NCBI GenBank assembly: GCA_949825065.1
Contig: OX463855.1
Span: 36,012,281-36,076,280 of the forward strand
From: Odontocerum albicorne
Lineage: Eukaryota > Arthropoda > Insecta > Trichoptera > Odontoceridae
Length of the DNA stretch: 64,000 nucleotides
Reading direction: 5' to 3'
How positions within the stretch are numbered: the stretch's first letter is position 1; every line of letters begins with the position of its first letter. The position numbers were made by a program, and so were the translations under genes. The notes beneath the pieces were generated by a model that was not told the origin of the DNA, searched no databases, and saw nothing but the letters and a program-made list of their open reading frames with translations. This document shows positions 54,748 through 64,000 of the stretch, piece by piece.

Positions 54748-55490
54748 GGAGGGGCATATCCGTGCGGTAACGCACTGGACTTCGAATGATATGGGTATTT
54801 TTCCGTCTACTATTTGGAACTATAAAGATACCTATGTCTTTTTCAGTCATATATATTCTTTCAAAAAAAGAAATAAAAAAAGCATGCATGTGTAGGATAC
54901 CTACGTCCCTAAATAAATAATTGTCAAACATAATTTGTTGTCAAAATAAATTGTAAACATACAGGGTCAACGACCGATGAATCAACCTCTGAACAATCTA
55001 CAATTGTCACATACTAGAAACGTCAATGTGTACTCACAAATAGTATTTACGCTTTGTCTCGCCGTCTCGGCAAATAAATATCCTACCCGTTATACTAGGG
55101 CACGCGCAGGAGTGAGACAAAGTATATATCGCGGGCGCATTCACTCACAACTATAAAATACCTACTTGTAGACAAATAAAGATTATTATTAACTCGACCG
55201 TTCATTGACTATTCACTTTCACTTTTATCCGCATTCCTGAGTTTTGTATTTATTTTAAATACAAGACATATCAAAATCATCACGACGTATCAAGATAAGC
55301 ATTTCGCTACACATGTGTGCTTCGATCAGCTCACTTCGGTATACCATCGAATCCAATATAGCGGTGTGGCCGATGTATTTACTGGTGTGCAACAGAAAAC
55401 TCCCTAAAAAAAATCGAACTAAATTGACGTTGGAATCGTGAGGGAATCCTTGAATACGAAGTCCAGCAATGAGGATTTAAGTTAATTCTG
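54748..55490 (+). mobile_element. SINE family 2 copy split by a solo LTR
   Basis: Head GGGGCATATCCGTGCGGTAA with CGCACTGGACTTCG (54752-54783), body to 54890, then an LTR, then the SINE tail from 55312 (CATGTGTGCTTCGATCAGCT, CACTTCGGTATACCATCGAA, and ACGTTGGAATCGTGAGGGAA at 55429). Confidence 0.8.
54891..55311 (+). mobile_element. Solo LTR, 421 bp
   Basis: Starts TGTAG and ends CTACA, with flanking 4-bp repeat CATG (54887-54890, 55312-55315). Internal ACTATAAAATACC (TATA), AATAAAGATTATTATT (poly(A) signal) and ATCCGCATTCCTGAG. No internal retrotransposon sequence, so it formed by LTR-LTR recombination. Superfamily not determined (Ty3/gypsy, copia or BEL). Confidence 0.85.
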
Positions 55491-55696
55491 TTTTTTTTTT
55501 TAAGTTTATTTGAAATTAATTACTATTATTCATGAAGAGTTTAATATAAGGTACAGTACAAAGTAGAGGATCAGGGGTTGACATTGGTACTACAGAAGAC
55601 GACTATATAAGCCAATTTGTGATAAGTATATTCTGTTGCATATAGGGCGAAGAGCTTCAGTATTTAATCTGGTTTGTGATTTTTTTCTTCAGTATC

Positions 55697-56440
55697 TCAT
55701 TTCTCGATTTTGAAGTCGTGCTTAGTAGTTATGGTATCGTCGTCGTTGCTGAGCCTCGTAGTCGAGGATTTCCTCGCCACTACAACGTCAATCTTGAACT
55801 GCTCTTCCACGTCAAAACAGCCCGATCCTAGATGTACACTCCCTCCCGCAGATGTCACAGACATGTGGATCCTGCTGAGTAACCTGTCTAGTCGTTTAGA
55901 CGCCATCAGCCCGATAACAGATGGCTCTCCATCCTCCACGGTCCACCAGTCCTCAGGAAAACAGCCCGATCCTAGATGTGCACTCCCTCCCGCAAATGTC
56001 ACAGACATGTGGATCTTGCTGATTCACCTGTCTAGTCGTTGAGACGCCATCAGCCCGATAACAGATGGCTCTCCATCATCCACGGTCTACCAGTCTTCAG
56101 GCATCTAGCACAAAGTCAGCGACTCTCGTAGGCTGTCCTTATAGCGCTTTCTCTACCCACCAACCCTTCGCTAGCCCACTACTTCCCCGTACATGACGCG
56201 TTAAGGGAGCCTATGATCGTCCATGCGTATAAATGTTCGGTCCATCGCACTTTCGCCTTTACAACCATATCCTCCATAGATTTACTGTTGGAACGTTGTA
56301 AGACCCAGACATTTGTGACGCGATCACTCCAGTGGATCCGAAGAATTCGACGAAGGTAACGTTTGTGGAACATTCTTCGAATGGGCCTTCTATAGGGAAC
56401 TTAAGACTCAGACCCATAGAGAAGTGTGGTATAATATGTG
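55697..56440 (-). mobile_element. RTE-like LINE C-terminus with duplicated zinc finger
   Basis: Minus strand: YLRRILRIHWSDRVTNVWVL and MVVKAKVRWTEHL (56373-56230), a worn linker, then a zinc-finger end DPHVCDICGRECTSRIGLF occurring twice because of a 144-bp tandem duplication (ACAGCCCGATCCTAGATGT at 55818 and 55962). The 3' end (GACTACGAGGCTCAGCAACG, ACGACGATACCATAA) is shared with the SINE 2 tail. Confidence 0.78.
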
Positions 56441-56677
56441 TTTCAATGTGACCCTTAGCAATTTCAATGCATTTAGCAATTTTAATCTTTTTTTATAAAT
56501 CTTCACTCCTCTCAATTTGAATTATTTCGTGATGGAGTTTTTGTCTTCTTTCTTTATTGAATTAACTGATGTATTACAATTGTTTTACCTGGACAGTAGA
56601 CGAAAACCTTCTTTTTATATTCATTTTACTGAATATGTTTTTCGCGGTTCATCTAAACTAGGGCTTTCTAACTTTTT

Positions 56678-56898
56678 TTAACACTTGCCTTACTGTGCTA
56701 AAAAATCCGCCAGCCACGGTGCTGGACGCTAAGCGTCCAGTGAAAAATGTATAATTTAAATCAAAATTATGCAAAATCTGCTAGGTTATTTTTGTAATTA
56801 GCTATAAAAATAATTTTACTGTGTATTAAAACGTCGAATAATCAAATTAAATATAAGTCCTGGTCACTCGCTATCCATCACAGGGTGGCAAGTGTTAA
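56678..56898. mobile_element. piggyBac-like MITE, copy 2
   Basis: TTAACACTTGCC ... GGCAAGTGTTAA with TTAA at both borders; inner hairpin GCTGGACGC/GCGTCCAG. About 95% identical by eye to copy 1. Confidence 0.9.
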
Positions 56899-57525
56899 TC
56901 ACGCCCTTTTAGCATATTGAATACGCTGTACGATCTTGAATACGCAGATGATCTTACCCTATTCGATGTTTCTGTGAGCGGATTACAGCGCAATACCACA
57001 AGATTATGTGAAAACTCTTTGCGTCTCGGCTTTCGAGTCAACGCTGGTAAAACAGAATATATGTGCAACGATACATGCCCGGATGGAAGTGCGCCGATGA
57101 TGATTAACGGTAACCGGATCCCCCAGGTGAATAAATTCAGATACCTGGGTGCCACCATCACCTCCAATGATGATCTCTGGACGGAGCTGCCCATCCGCAT
57201 CGGATTTGCCAGCGGGGCGTTCAACAACATGGATAGGATTTGGAAGGCGACTGGATTCAGCGTCACAACAAAATGCCACCTGTTTAACGCATGTGTCATC
57301 CCGATCCTTCTGTACGGCTGTGAATCTTGGCATCTCACCAAGGCTCACAAGGAAGTCAGAGCGTTAGGAATGTTGTGGAGGAAGATTACCAACACCGCCC
57401 AAAACCGCTCTGAATGGAGGAGACTGGTGGCCTCCATATGCTCCCTTGTGGAGCTTCAAAAGAAAGGTGAATTGATTGAATTGAATGCAATTAGCATCTT
57501 AGGATATGTCAAAACATCCTTTTAG
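56899..57525 (+). mobile_element. LINE reverse-transcriptase fragment (YADD box)
   Basis: A continuous frame reads LYDLEYADDLTLFDVSVSGL (YADD catalytic box), FRVNAGKTEYMCND, NKFRYLGATITSNDDLWTEL, HLFNACVIPILLYGCESWHL and SEWRRLVASICS. It lacks the N-terminal RT and endonuclease. The stop is at 57523-57525. The least damaged LINE frame in the window. Confidence 0.88.
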
Positions 57526-57529
57526 ATAT

Positions 57530-57880
57530 TTTTAATTCTTACAACATTTTCTCCTTCCAAAATTTCATTCACTTGATCCAACCATTCTTTCATTGATCTT
57601 TCTCTACCACACCTTCCATTCATATTTGAGCTGTATATTTTTTTGTTGGTCTTTCTTCTTTCATTCGTTGCAAGTGCCCAAACCATCTCAGAATGGTCTT
57701 ATTGATCTTAATCAACACATCAGCCTTAAGTTCACATTCACCTCATGTATTTCTCTAAGTGCACGCATTTTTAAAGCAATTATTAGGCTCTTTTTAGTTT
57801 TTTTTTCCATATCCACGTTTCATTACTAAAATACTCTTGTCTATTATCTTAGCAAATTTTAATACTGCTAGGTTTGAATA
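57530..57880 (-). mobile_element. LINE C-terminal fragment
   Basis: Minus strand, worn: ADVLIKINKTILRWFGHLQR, then a DQ..NGWIK-like stretch, the same LINE family as 11650-12025 but from slightly further upstream. It follows the preceding LINE tail to tail. Confidence 0.6.
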
Positions 57881-58555
57881 TGTATGTTAGCCATTGCTAT
57901 ACGCCATTCCATATGAATGTTAAATACATTTTTTTTAATATTTGTAATATAGGATGGTTTTTGAATATCGTACATATGCGGCACATTCATTAGCGCCATC
58001 CCTGGCAATACATTTTCAACTTATATAATACTCTTTTCCGAAACTATGAGGTTAAGGTCACGCCTTGTGACTGTAGATGTCTCTACAGTGTTTCTAGAAA
58101 ACGTTGTTTGCAGATTGACAATAAATAGTAGTTGACATTGAAAACATTTAGAAGTCACGGGTTCAAAGGCTGTTCTTAATTGATTTCGTTCGTAAGGATA
58201 TTTATTCGTTTCCTTACGAGCGTAATTTGATGCTACGAAATATTAAATACTAATGTTTGGGGCTATACGTGTATTATGTAATATAATATATTATTATTTT
58301 GTGGTAGTCAATTCAATAACACTGTGCAAAAATAATAAATTTTCAATGTAGATTTATTTCTTTAAAATGTTACCAAACTTGTTCTTAGAAAGGCAACTCT
58401 GTAAAGCGCCTGTGTGGTGAACATTTATAATTCGTAATGATCTATATAGAGCTGTTGTGATCATTGGATTTGACTTGATCTTGCGTACAAATGGACCGCA
58501 CTGCAGAAAAAAAGATATGCAATTTTTCGCGTTCAGTAGCATTTCTACTACTCTA
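57881..58555. other. AT-rich stretch, no gene seen
   Basis: Nothing recognised apart from short palindromic motifs (TCGTAAGGATATT, TTTCCTTACGAGC). Confidence 0.3.
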
Positions 58556-58557
58556 CA

Positions 58558-58660
58558 CAATACACGATACTCATCGTCGTTGCTGGGCATCGTGGTCGAG
58601 GATCCCCTCGCCATTTCAACGTCAATTCAATTAGAAAGCGAAACTGTGCTGCGGAGTTTT
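58558..58660 (-). mobile_element. RTE-like LINE / SINE 2 shared 3' tail
   Basis: Minus strand: TTGACGTTGAAATGGCGAGG, GGATCCTCGACCACGATGCC, CAGCAACGACGATGAGTATC. Matches 55730-55800 and the SINE tail at 40800-40870. Confidence 0.7.
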
Positions 58661-58663
58661 TTG

Positions 58664-59345
58664 GAAGTGTTACACACCAAACTAAGTTCATGGTGTTTGG
58701 CCGGCAGGATCACGCAGGAGCACGTCTTACATTGAACGGTGCTGATATAGAGAGAGTGGAAAAATTTAAATACCTCGGAAGTATCCTAGTGGAAGACCTC
58801 GACCCAGACACCGAAGTCAAGTGCAGAATTGAATCTTCTCATACTGCTTTTAATAAAATGAGAAGCGTATTCTGCGATGATAATCTAAACTTGAAACTTC
58901 GACAATGGTTAGCCAAATGCTACGTTTGGTCAGTGTTATTGCATGGAGTGGAGTCATGGACCCTTAAAGTTGGTAGTATGAACCGACCGGAAGCATTCGA
59001 AATGTGGATGCACCGGAGAATGCTACGGATACCCTGGACAGATATGGCCAGCAACACAAGGGTTATTCAAAGAGCCAAAGTTGATAGAGAGTTGCTGACT
59101 AATATTAAAATCCAAAAGGTGTCCTATCATACTTGGGTTATGTACTTAGAGAAGCCAAGTATAAATTACTGCACCTGATCATCCAAGGCAAAATAGAGGG
59201 CCGAAGAGGTGTTGGCAGGAGGCAAATCTCCTGGCTCCGCAATATACGTGATTGGACTGGACTAAGGGGCGTTGGAGATCTTTTACGGGCTGCCGGGGAC
59301 AAATTTGTCTACTCTCAAGTGATATTCAACGTTGGGGGGACCTGA
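58664..59345 (+). mobile_element. RTE-like LINE C-terminal fragment
   Basis: SSWCLAG-frame shift aside, plus strand reads KFMVFGRQDHAGARLTLNGA, ERVEKFKYLGSILVEDLDPD, FEMWMHRRMLRIPWTDMASN, RGVGRRQISWLRNIRDWTGL, ending VIFNVGGT and stop. One frameshift near 59130 splits it. The minus-strand sister is 36444-36804. Confidence 0.87.
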
Positions 59346-59371
59346 TATGACACTGGGAAGAATAAGAAGCA

Positions 59372-60055
59372 CACCAGCAAACTCACCGGCCCACCGCTCT
59401 ACTAGATCCGATGGCAACTGAGACGATCGGTACACACTGGCAATTTTTTATTTTGGAATAATAGATATGACAGAAGCCATAGTTTTCCTTATACCCTTGA
59501 ATACTAGGCGGAACAAATACCTGTACCATTTGAAGGGAGAAGTACAGTGCAGGATTCGAACCGACGGCTTTTCGCACAGAAGTATGTAGTACTTTAACTG
59601 TTAGATACCAGTCACAGTTATATAGAAGCATTGAAACAAGAAGGCAAGAATCCATTGCGATATTCCTAATAAAGGTTTTCCAAGGTTCCTTTAACTGTCC
59701 CGCGATCCTAGAAGCACTAAGTTTATATGTACCCAATAAATATATCCGTGCAAGGAATCACCCTCTGTTCTAATACATACCAACTTACAGGACGAATATT
59801 ATGGCTAAACACTCAGTCACGCGTGGTATAGAGATATTGAACCAACTGAATGACACAGTTGATATATTCTCGGTACCGTCTAGCAGTATGAGAAGAATCC
59901 TGGCTGATATTATTCCTAACGAATAAGCTAACGCTAGAAGCAAACCCTCTTTGTGTAACAGGAGAAATCCGCGCAAAGTGGATAAAAAAATAATAATAAT
60001 AACGGTAAGAATCTAGCCAAGTCCAGTGCGTTACTGTGCGACCATGCGTCTCGAT
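59372..60055 (-). mobile_element. SINE family 2 copy split by about 430 bp
   Basis: Body and B box at 59372-59585 (in reverse GCGAAAAGCCGTCGGTTCGA, ATCCTGCACTG). The tRNA-like head reappears at 60055-60020 (CGCATGGTCGCACAGTAACG then CACTGGACTTGG). The insert 59590-60015 has no recognised termini. Confidence 0.65.
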
Positions 60056-60209
60056 ACTACACCCAAAGCCGAATGTGTTGCTATTCCTATTTGCTTTCGT
60101 CTACCTATCCCTTGTACACCTCTGCTTTTTATACTTGCTTAGTATTTTTTTAATCATGTATTCTTACCACATGTCCAAACCATCTAAAAGTTCCTTTCAT
60201 CATATAACT

Positions 60210-60677
60210 CAGTGCTCCGCAACCGGTGTGCCGTGGCACACTGGTGTGCCGTGAGCCGGATACAGGTGTGCCGCGGTCAAATTCAATGTACGAGTATTTG
60301 ACATTTTACAATTTTTCATTATGTATTTAATACACAATGACAATTTTTTTTTTATAATATTGTCTATTTTTCAAAATGTAGTATAGAGTAATAATTATAA
60401 CTAAATAATTTTTCAATGGTCCCCCAGCGCCTGGTGCCAACTGTTGAAAACTGCGTAGTGTGTTTTGTACACACCATGGCCGCACCAAATTAGTCATAGA
60501 CAAGATTGCGTAAAAATAAATATGTTATAGTTATATGGTATACTTTTCAAATAAAAAAAAATTTATTGTAAAATTTGTGTATCAATTTAATACCTATATA
60601 TTTTAGCTTTTGTTGTGCCGCGGAATTCTAGGAAGAATTTTGGTGTGTCGTAGGTGAGAAAAGGTTGCGGAGCACTG
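60210..60677. mobile_element. Non-autonomous hAT, perfect 8-bp target duplication
   Basis: Ends CAGTGCTCCGCAACC and GGTTGCGGAGCACTG are exact inverted repeats, flanked by ATATAACT at 60202-60209 and 60678-60685. Subterminal GTGTGCCGTGG/TTGTGCCGCGG blocks. No transposase. Confidence 0.95.
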
Positions 60678-60689
60678 ATATAACTTAAA

Positions 60690-61240
60690 ACATCTATTTT
60701 ATTTTCGTACGAAAATTTTCATTTTACGTAACTTCTTTCCGGACATGTTAATTAACATCATAAGGTTGGATTGGTGTCATTTATCCGTATAAGAATCACA
60801 TCAAATTATGTAAAAACTCACATAAATTTGATTTTTACATAAACATCATTTAAAAATTAAGACGTCTCAAAATTTAATTTCATCTCCACCATCGGACCTA
60901 AATTTACGCGTTTAAAACGTTGTGTTAAATCAATAGATATATATGTTTTCTAACATAAGATAAATTTCGTAGTGTCTATTTATTTAACTTGACGGTTAAA
61001 TAAATATGTACTTAGTCTAACCATTAAAATATACGAGTATGCTTGCTAGATTGTCCTAGTCAACATTTATAATTTAATTTCGGTTTTGTTTGAAAATCGG
61101 GTAATGGTTTTGCAAAAAAAAAATACAGTGTTTCGCATAAAACTTCTAATAAGTTGATTCTAATGAAGTTCCGTCCAAAATTCCAAACCGCCAGAACTTT
61201 CTGATATTGAGTAAAGTGTTAAATTAAAAATAACACCCTT
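60690..61240. other. AT-rich stretch, no gene seen
   Basis: No repeat or exon recognised. Confidence 0.3.
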
Positions 61241-61244
61241 TGTC

Positions 61245-62345
61245 CCTTTTTCTTGTCTTACACTCCCTTAATTCAACTATTGGTTATCGTTAAGGCTCAT
61301 AGGACATGCTCGGTGGAACCACTCTCGATCTTAATGGGTTTCACCTCGTTAGATCTGGAGATCCAGCGACGCGTTGTGATTATCCTTCTCAGTAAGGATC
61401 AGCCCGCGAGTAAAGGTGGCGTCCACCTTCACCCCTTACCAGGGATTACCCTGATAGAGTTCCAGATGTCGACTTGGCAACATCGTTGGTTGTCCTCTGT
61501 ACGAAGACGGACATTTAAATTATTTCCTTACATCAGGGCACATCGGCTCCCCGTGGGTATAATCAACCTATTGGACTACCCAATTTCTCTCTGACCACGG
61601 GAACTTTAATGGCACACTTCAATGGTATAATAAATCCATATTTCTTATAATAAAGATGCCGGAGAAATGTATATTGGATTGGCTCAGTTATAAGCGAGTT
61701 CAGAATTCCTTTTAGTTTTCAAGTATAGAATATATTCTTAGTATAGAACACTTATTCAACATGAAGAGAAGTCCCTGGAAGACGTAATACAGGTTGCCTC
61801 AAAAATGTATAATTAATTTTAATGAGTATAAAGTCTGTATTGATTAGCATACAGTTCCCTTTCAACGTTCACAATAAACTACACAAATGATTTTTGTTTT
61901 ATATTTAGTGCCTGTTTCAAACTGATCTGCCTAATTTAGTCACTGCCCTGGGGGCTTACGAGAGTAAATCCGATCTACCCTTCCATTATAAGCACAAGCT
62001 CCGGAAGCATTATCTGTTGCCTGACCAGTCCACCTGCAGTATTAACTGGGACGACCAAGGTCTGAGTGAATGTGATGGAATACAAGTAGCCTGAACGAAT
62101 GGACTTGTTTTTGCTAAATAATTAGTTGTAAGAATTGTTATCTAGTTATAAGTAGTATGTAGGTGTTAATTATTTCTAAGATCTCATATATTAAGATTGA
62201 GTAAATAAAATAAAATATTATGTAGGAAAATAAGATTAAGTAAGTTCATAAATTATAACATATAATTAAGATTAGTTAAGTAATAAATTTGTATATAGGT
62301 ATAGCCTTGACAAATGTTTGTACAATAATTTACTTTGTTAAATAA
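61245..62345 (+). mobile_element. Jockey/R1-like LINE 3' end
   Basis: 61253-61594 is part of the RNase H/C-terminal region (TWQHRWLSSVRRRTFKLFPY, the WQxxWxxxxxGRxTxxLxP motif). The 3' UTR at 62045-62345 (TGGGACGACCAAGGTCTGAG ... TTTGTTAAATAAAAAAAAA) ends in poly(A). Matching minus-strand tail at 37055-37375. The part between (61600-62040) is worn. Confidence 0.72.
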
Positions 62346-62352
62346 AAAAAAA

Positions 62353-62470
62353 GTACGAATTAGAGATAAGTTTGAATCAGATGGAACTGTTCAGAATGTC
62401 CATAAACCATGTTCCAGAAGACCAAGAATATCGACGAACGCTGCCATGGAAGAACGAACGAACGAAAACT
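62353..62470 (+). pseudogene. Transposase-like helix-turn-helix fragment
   Basis: Reads VRIRDKFESDGTVQNVHKPC then SRRPRISTNAAMEER, resembling the first HTH of a Tc1/mariner-like or DUF4817-type transposase (xRxKFExTGTVxxxxxxGRPR). Too short to place. Confidence 0.45.
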
Positions 62471-62639
62471 ATTTCTTTGGCTTATATTAAATTTTTAATA
62501 ACATGTGCATTTTACTGCAACGTAGATCTTTTGTCATTGATTTGAGGGAAAACCTTTTCCACTGTTGTGTCATACGAGTATGTGTGTTTGTGTTATTTAT
62601 CTATGTATACTTATATTAAGTATTTTGTGTGTGAGTTTA

Positions 62640-63010
62640 TCAATAATTTTAACGCTCGCTGGATCTCTGTTTTTCATTTGTATCAACCATAGTTGGGCAT
62701 GGTGACTATCTCCAAAGGCGTTCGAACGCTCATGTCAGCGGCCCTGGTGGCGCAGTTCAGGTTAGGCGTCCTCCCGCCCATCCCGGGGGCCTCAGTGTAG
62801 CGACGATGGTAAAGACGGTAAAGATGAGGTGACGACGTTGGAGAAGACGGCGAAGAAGGCGCAAAGACGTAGAGCGGCGGCGCTTCATGAGCTTTCTTAG
62901 CTCTTTATCTTTTACTGCTATGGAAGAAAGGGTGTTGAAAACGTATCGTCAAAATTCAAGAACATCTGTTCGGCAGGCTTCTCGGTCTTTGCACTTCTAC
63001 CACGTTTTCG
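62640..63010. other. GC-rich patch of unknown origin
   Basis: CGCTCATGTCAGCGGCCCTG, CGCCCATCCCGGGGGCC and a purine-rich GAAGACGGCGAAGAAGGCG run stand out. Frames are short. Possibly the 5' leader of a retrotransposon or worn host exon; undecided. Confidence 0.3.
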
Positions 63011-63049
63011 TACTTCCAGTAGCACTTCAAAATAAACTTTCTTTATATT

Positions 63050-63200
63050 ATTTATAGTTAATATATTAACATTGTGAAGGTTTAAAGATATCGTAATTTG
63101 TTTTCATCCATCACTGTTCTTTTTATCAAACACTGTTGTTTTTATCAAACACTGATAAAAAGTGGAATAAACAGTGTTTGATAAAAACAAATTACAAACT
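63050..63200. mobile_element. Penelope-like terminal fragment (short)
   Basis: TTTAAAGATATCGTAATTTG ... TTTATCAAACACTG followed by AAAAAGTGGAATAAACAGTG and TTTGATAAAAACAAATTACA: the two inverted flanks of the element at 28799 with almost nothing between. Confidence 0.75.
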
Positions 63201-63559
63201 TACTTTCTTCAAAATTTAGTCTGGTTTCAGCCATTATTTCTCAATTGTTAGATCTAAAACAAACAAAAAATAAGCAAGTTACCAGTTATTAAAGTGTGGA
63301 TGCATTTTATGGCGATACCCTCCCTGTATATCAGAGGATCCTGAAACCTCGATAAGAATCATTTCAAATTTAAAAAAAATGTACAATACTTCTTTTTCGA
63401 TTCACCCATAAAAGAAATTACTCATTAATTCGTAAGAATCAAGAGCTTCGTTCAAAAACACGAAATGCTGAAAAATGTGATAAAACTTTGAATTTTTTAA
63501 AAAACGAAAAATAAGTAAAATTAACTTATGTTTATTTTATAATTATATATAACCAATTA

Positions 63560-63985
63560 TAAATGCATGTATATTGTTTATAGTTAAAGCATTAACTTTG
63601 TGGATGTTTAAAGACATTGTAATTAGTTTTATGAAACACTATTTATTCCACTTTTAGTAACGGTATAACCCTACCGGTTTCAAGGCTTTCATCTTATCTT
63701 CAGGGAAGCATAAACAAGACTGAATTCTGTTCGAACTGGTACCGATATACACACTCCTAACGGTTGGGGACATTCGCGTTGGAGACTGAGGGCTGAAGGA
63801 GGCATTGGACGATCTCGGCCAGCAGCGGAGAGATTTTTGGGATATATGTGTTTACCAGATGTTCGCCTCGATGTACTGGCTTAGAAATCTCCCCTAAAGA
63901 TGAGTTGAAAGCTTTGAAACCGGCAGGGTTATACTGTTACAAAAAGTGGAATAAACAGTATTTGATAAAACCAATTACAATAAAT
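63560..63985. mobile_element. Penelope-like terminal palindrome, copy 3
   Basis: Inverted flanks (GTAACGGTATAACCCTACCG; CGGCAGGGTTATACTGTTAC; GTGGAATAAACAGTATTTG) enclose a reversed piece of the 29080-29280 region (in reverse, GAGCGAACATC-like through GTACCAGTTCGAACAGAATT). Ends just inside the window's right edge. Confidence 0.75.
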
Positions 63986-64000
63986 ACATTGATTCGATAT

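Noticed and set aside
59590..60015. A DNA transposon between the two halves of the SINE 2 copy
   Set aside because: No convincing inverted termini or target duplication could be matched, so only an unclassified insert is recorded.

Overview
This window is nuclear DNA from an insect, most likely a moth or butterfly. The evidence is interrupted GT-AG genes, AT-rich non-coding DNA, two secreted or GPI-anchored lipocalins of the insect Lazarillo/bilin-binding type, and insect-type mobile elements (mariner, Tigger, hAT, piggyBac-like MITEs, RTE- and Jockey/CR1-like LINEs, Penelope-like elements and tRNA-derived SINEs). No bacterial operons, rRNA genes or CRISPR arrays are visible.

Host genes are few. 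(1) At 1947-2462, minus strand, lie the first two coding exons of serine/threonine protein phosphatase 5 (PpD3/PPP5C); the gene runs out of the window to the left. (2) At 18916-19548, plus strand, is one GC-rich open exon behind a good splice acceptor, probably the terminal exon of an unidentified gene. (3) Two tandem paralogous lipocalin genes on the plus strand occupy 26510-37629 (204 aa, hydrophobic GPI-type C-terminus) and 44326-54356 (193 aa, secreted). Both have four coding exons with identical intron phases (0, 1, 1), a TATA box, a signal peptide, a GxW motif, four cysteines and many N-glycosylation sequons. One arose from the other by tandem duplication.

Nearly everything else is mobile DNA and satellites grown from it. 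Left part (3-18 kb): two mariner elements, several MITEs, a hAT with perfect 8-bp target duplication, a 44-bp hairpin satellite, a (TA)n tract, and a LINE end split by another hAT. Middle (19-34 kb): a hAT, two RTE LINEs, a Jockey/CR1-like LINE, a Penelope-like element, an 88-codon higher-order minisatellite and a 90-bp minisatellite grown from a LINE tail. Right part (34-64 kb): further hATs, a decayed Tigger, a 3.2-kb SINE whose body has expanded into a higher-order satellite and was then hit by a Tc1-like element, a fold-back mariner, one solo LTR and one LTR with adjoining sequence, a 53-bp satellite in a lipocalin intron, and more LINE, SINE and PLE fragments.

The most interesting observations are the SINE-to-satellite conversion, two independent cases in which a SINE shares its 3' tail with a different local LINE, the GPI-anchored/secreted lipocalin pair, intronic hairpins, and a hAT ending about 37 bp before a lipocalin exon.
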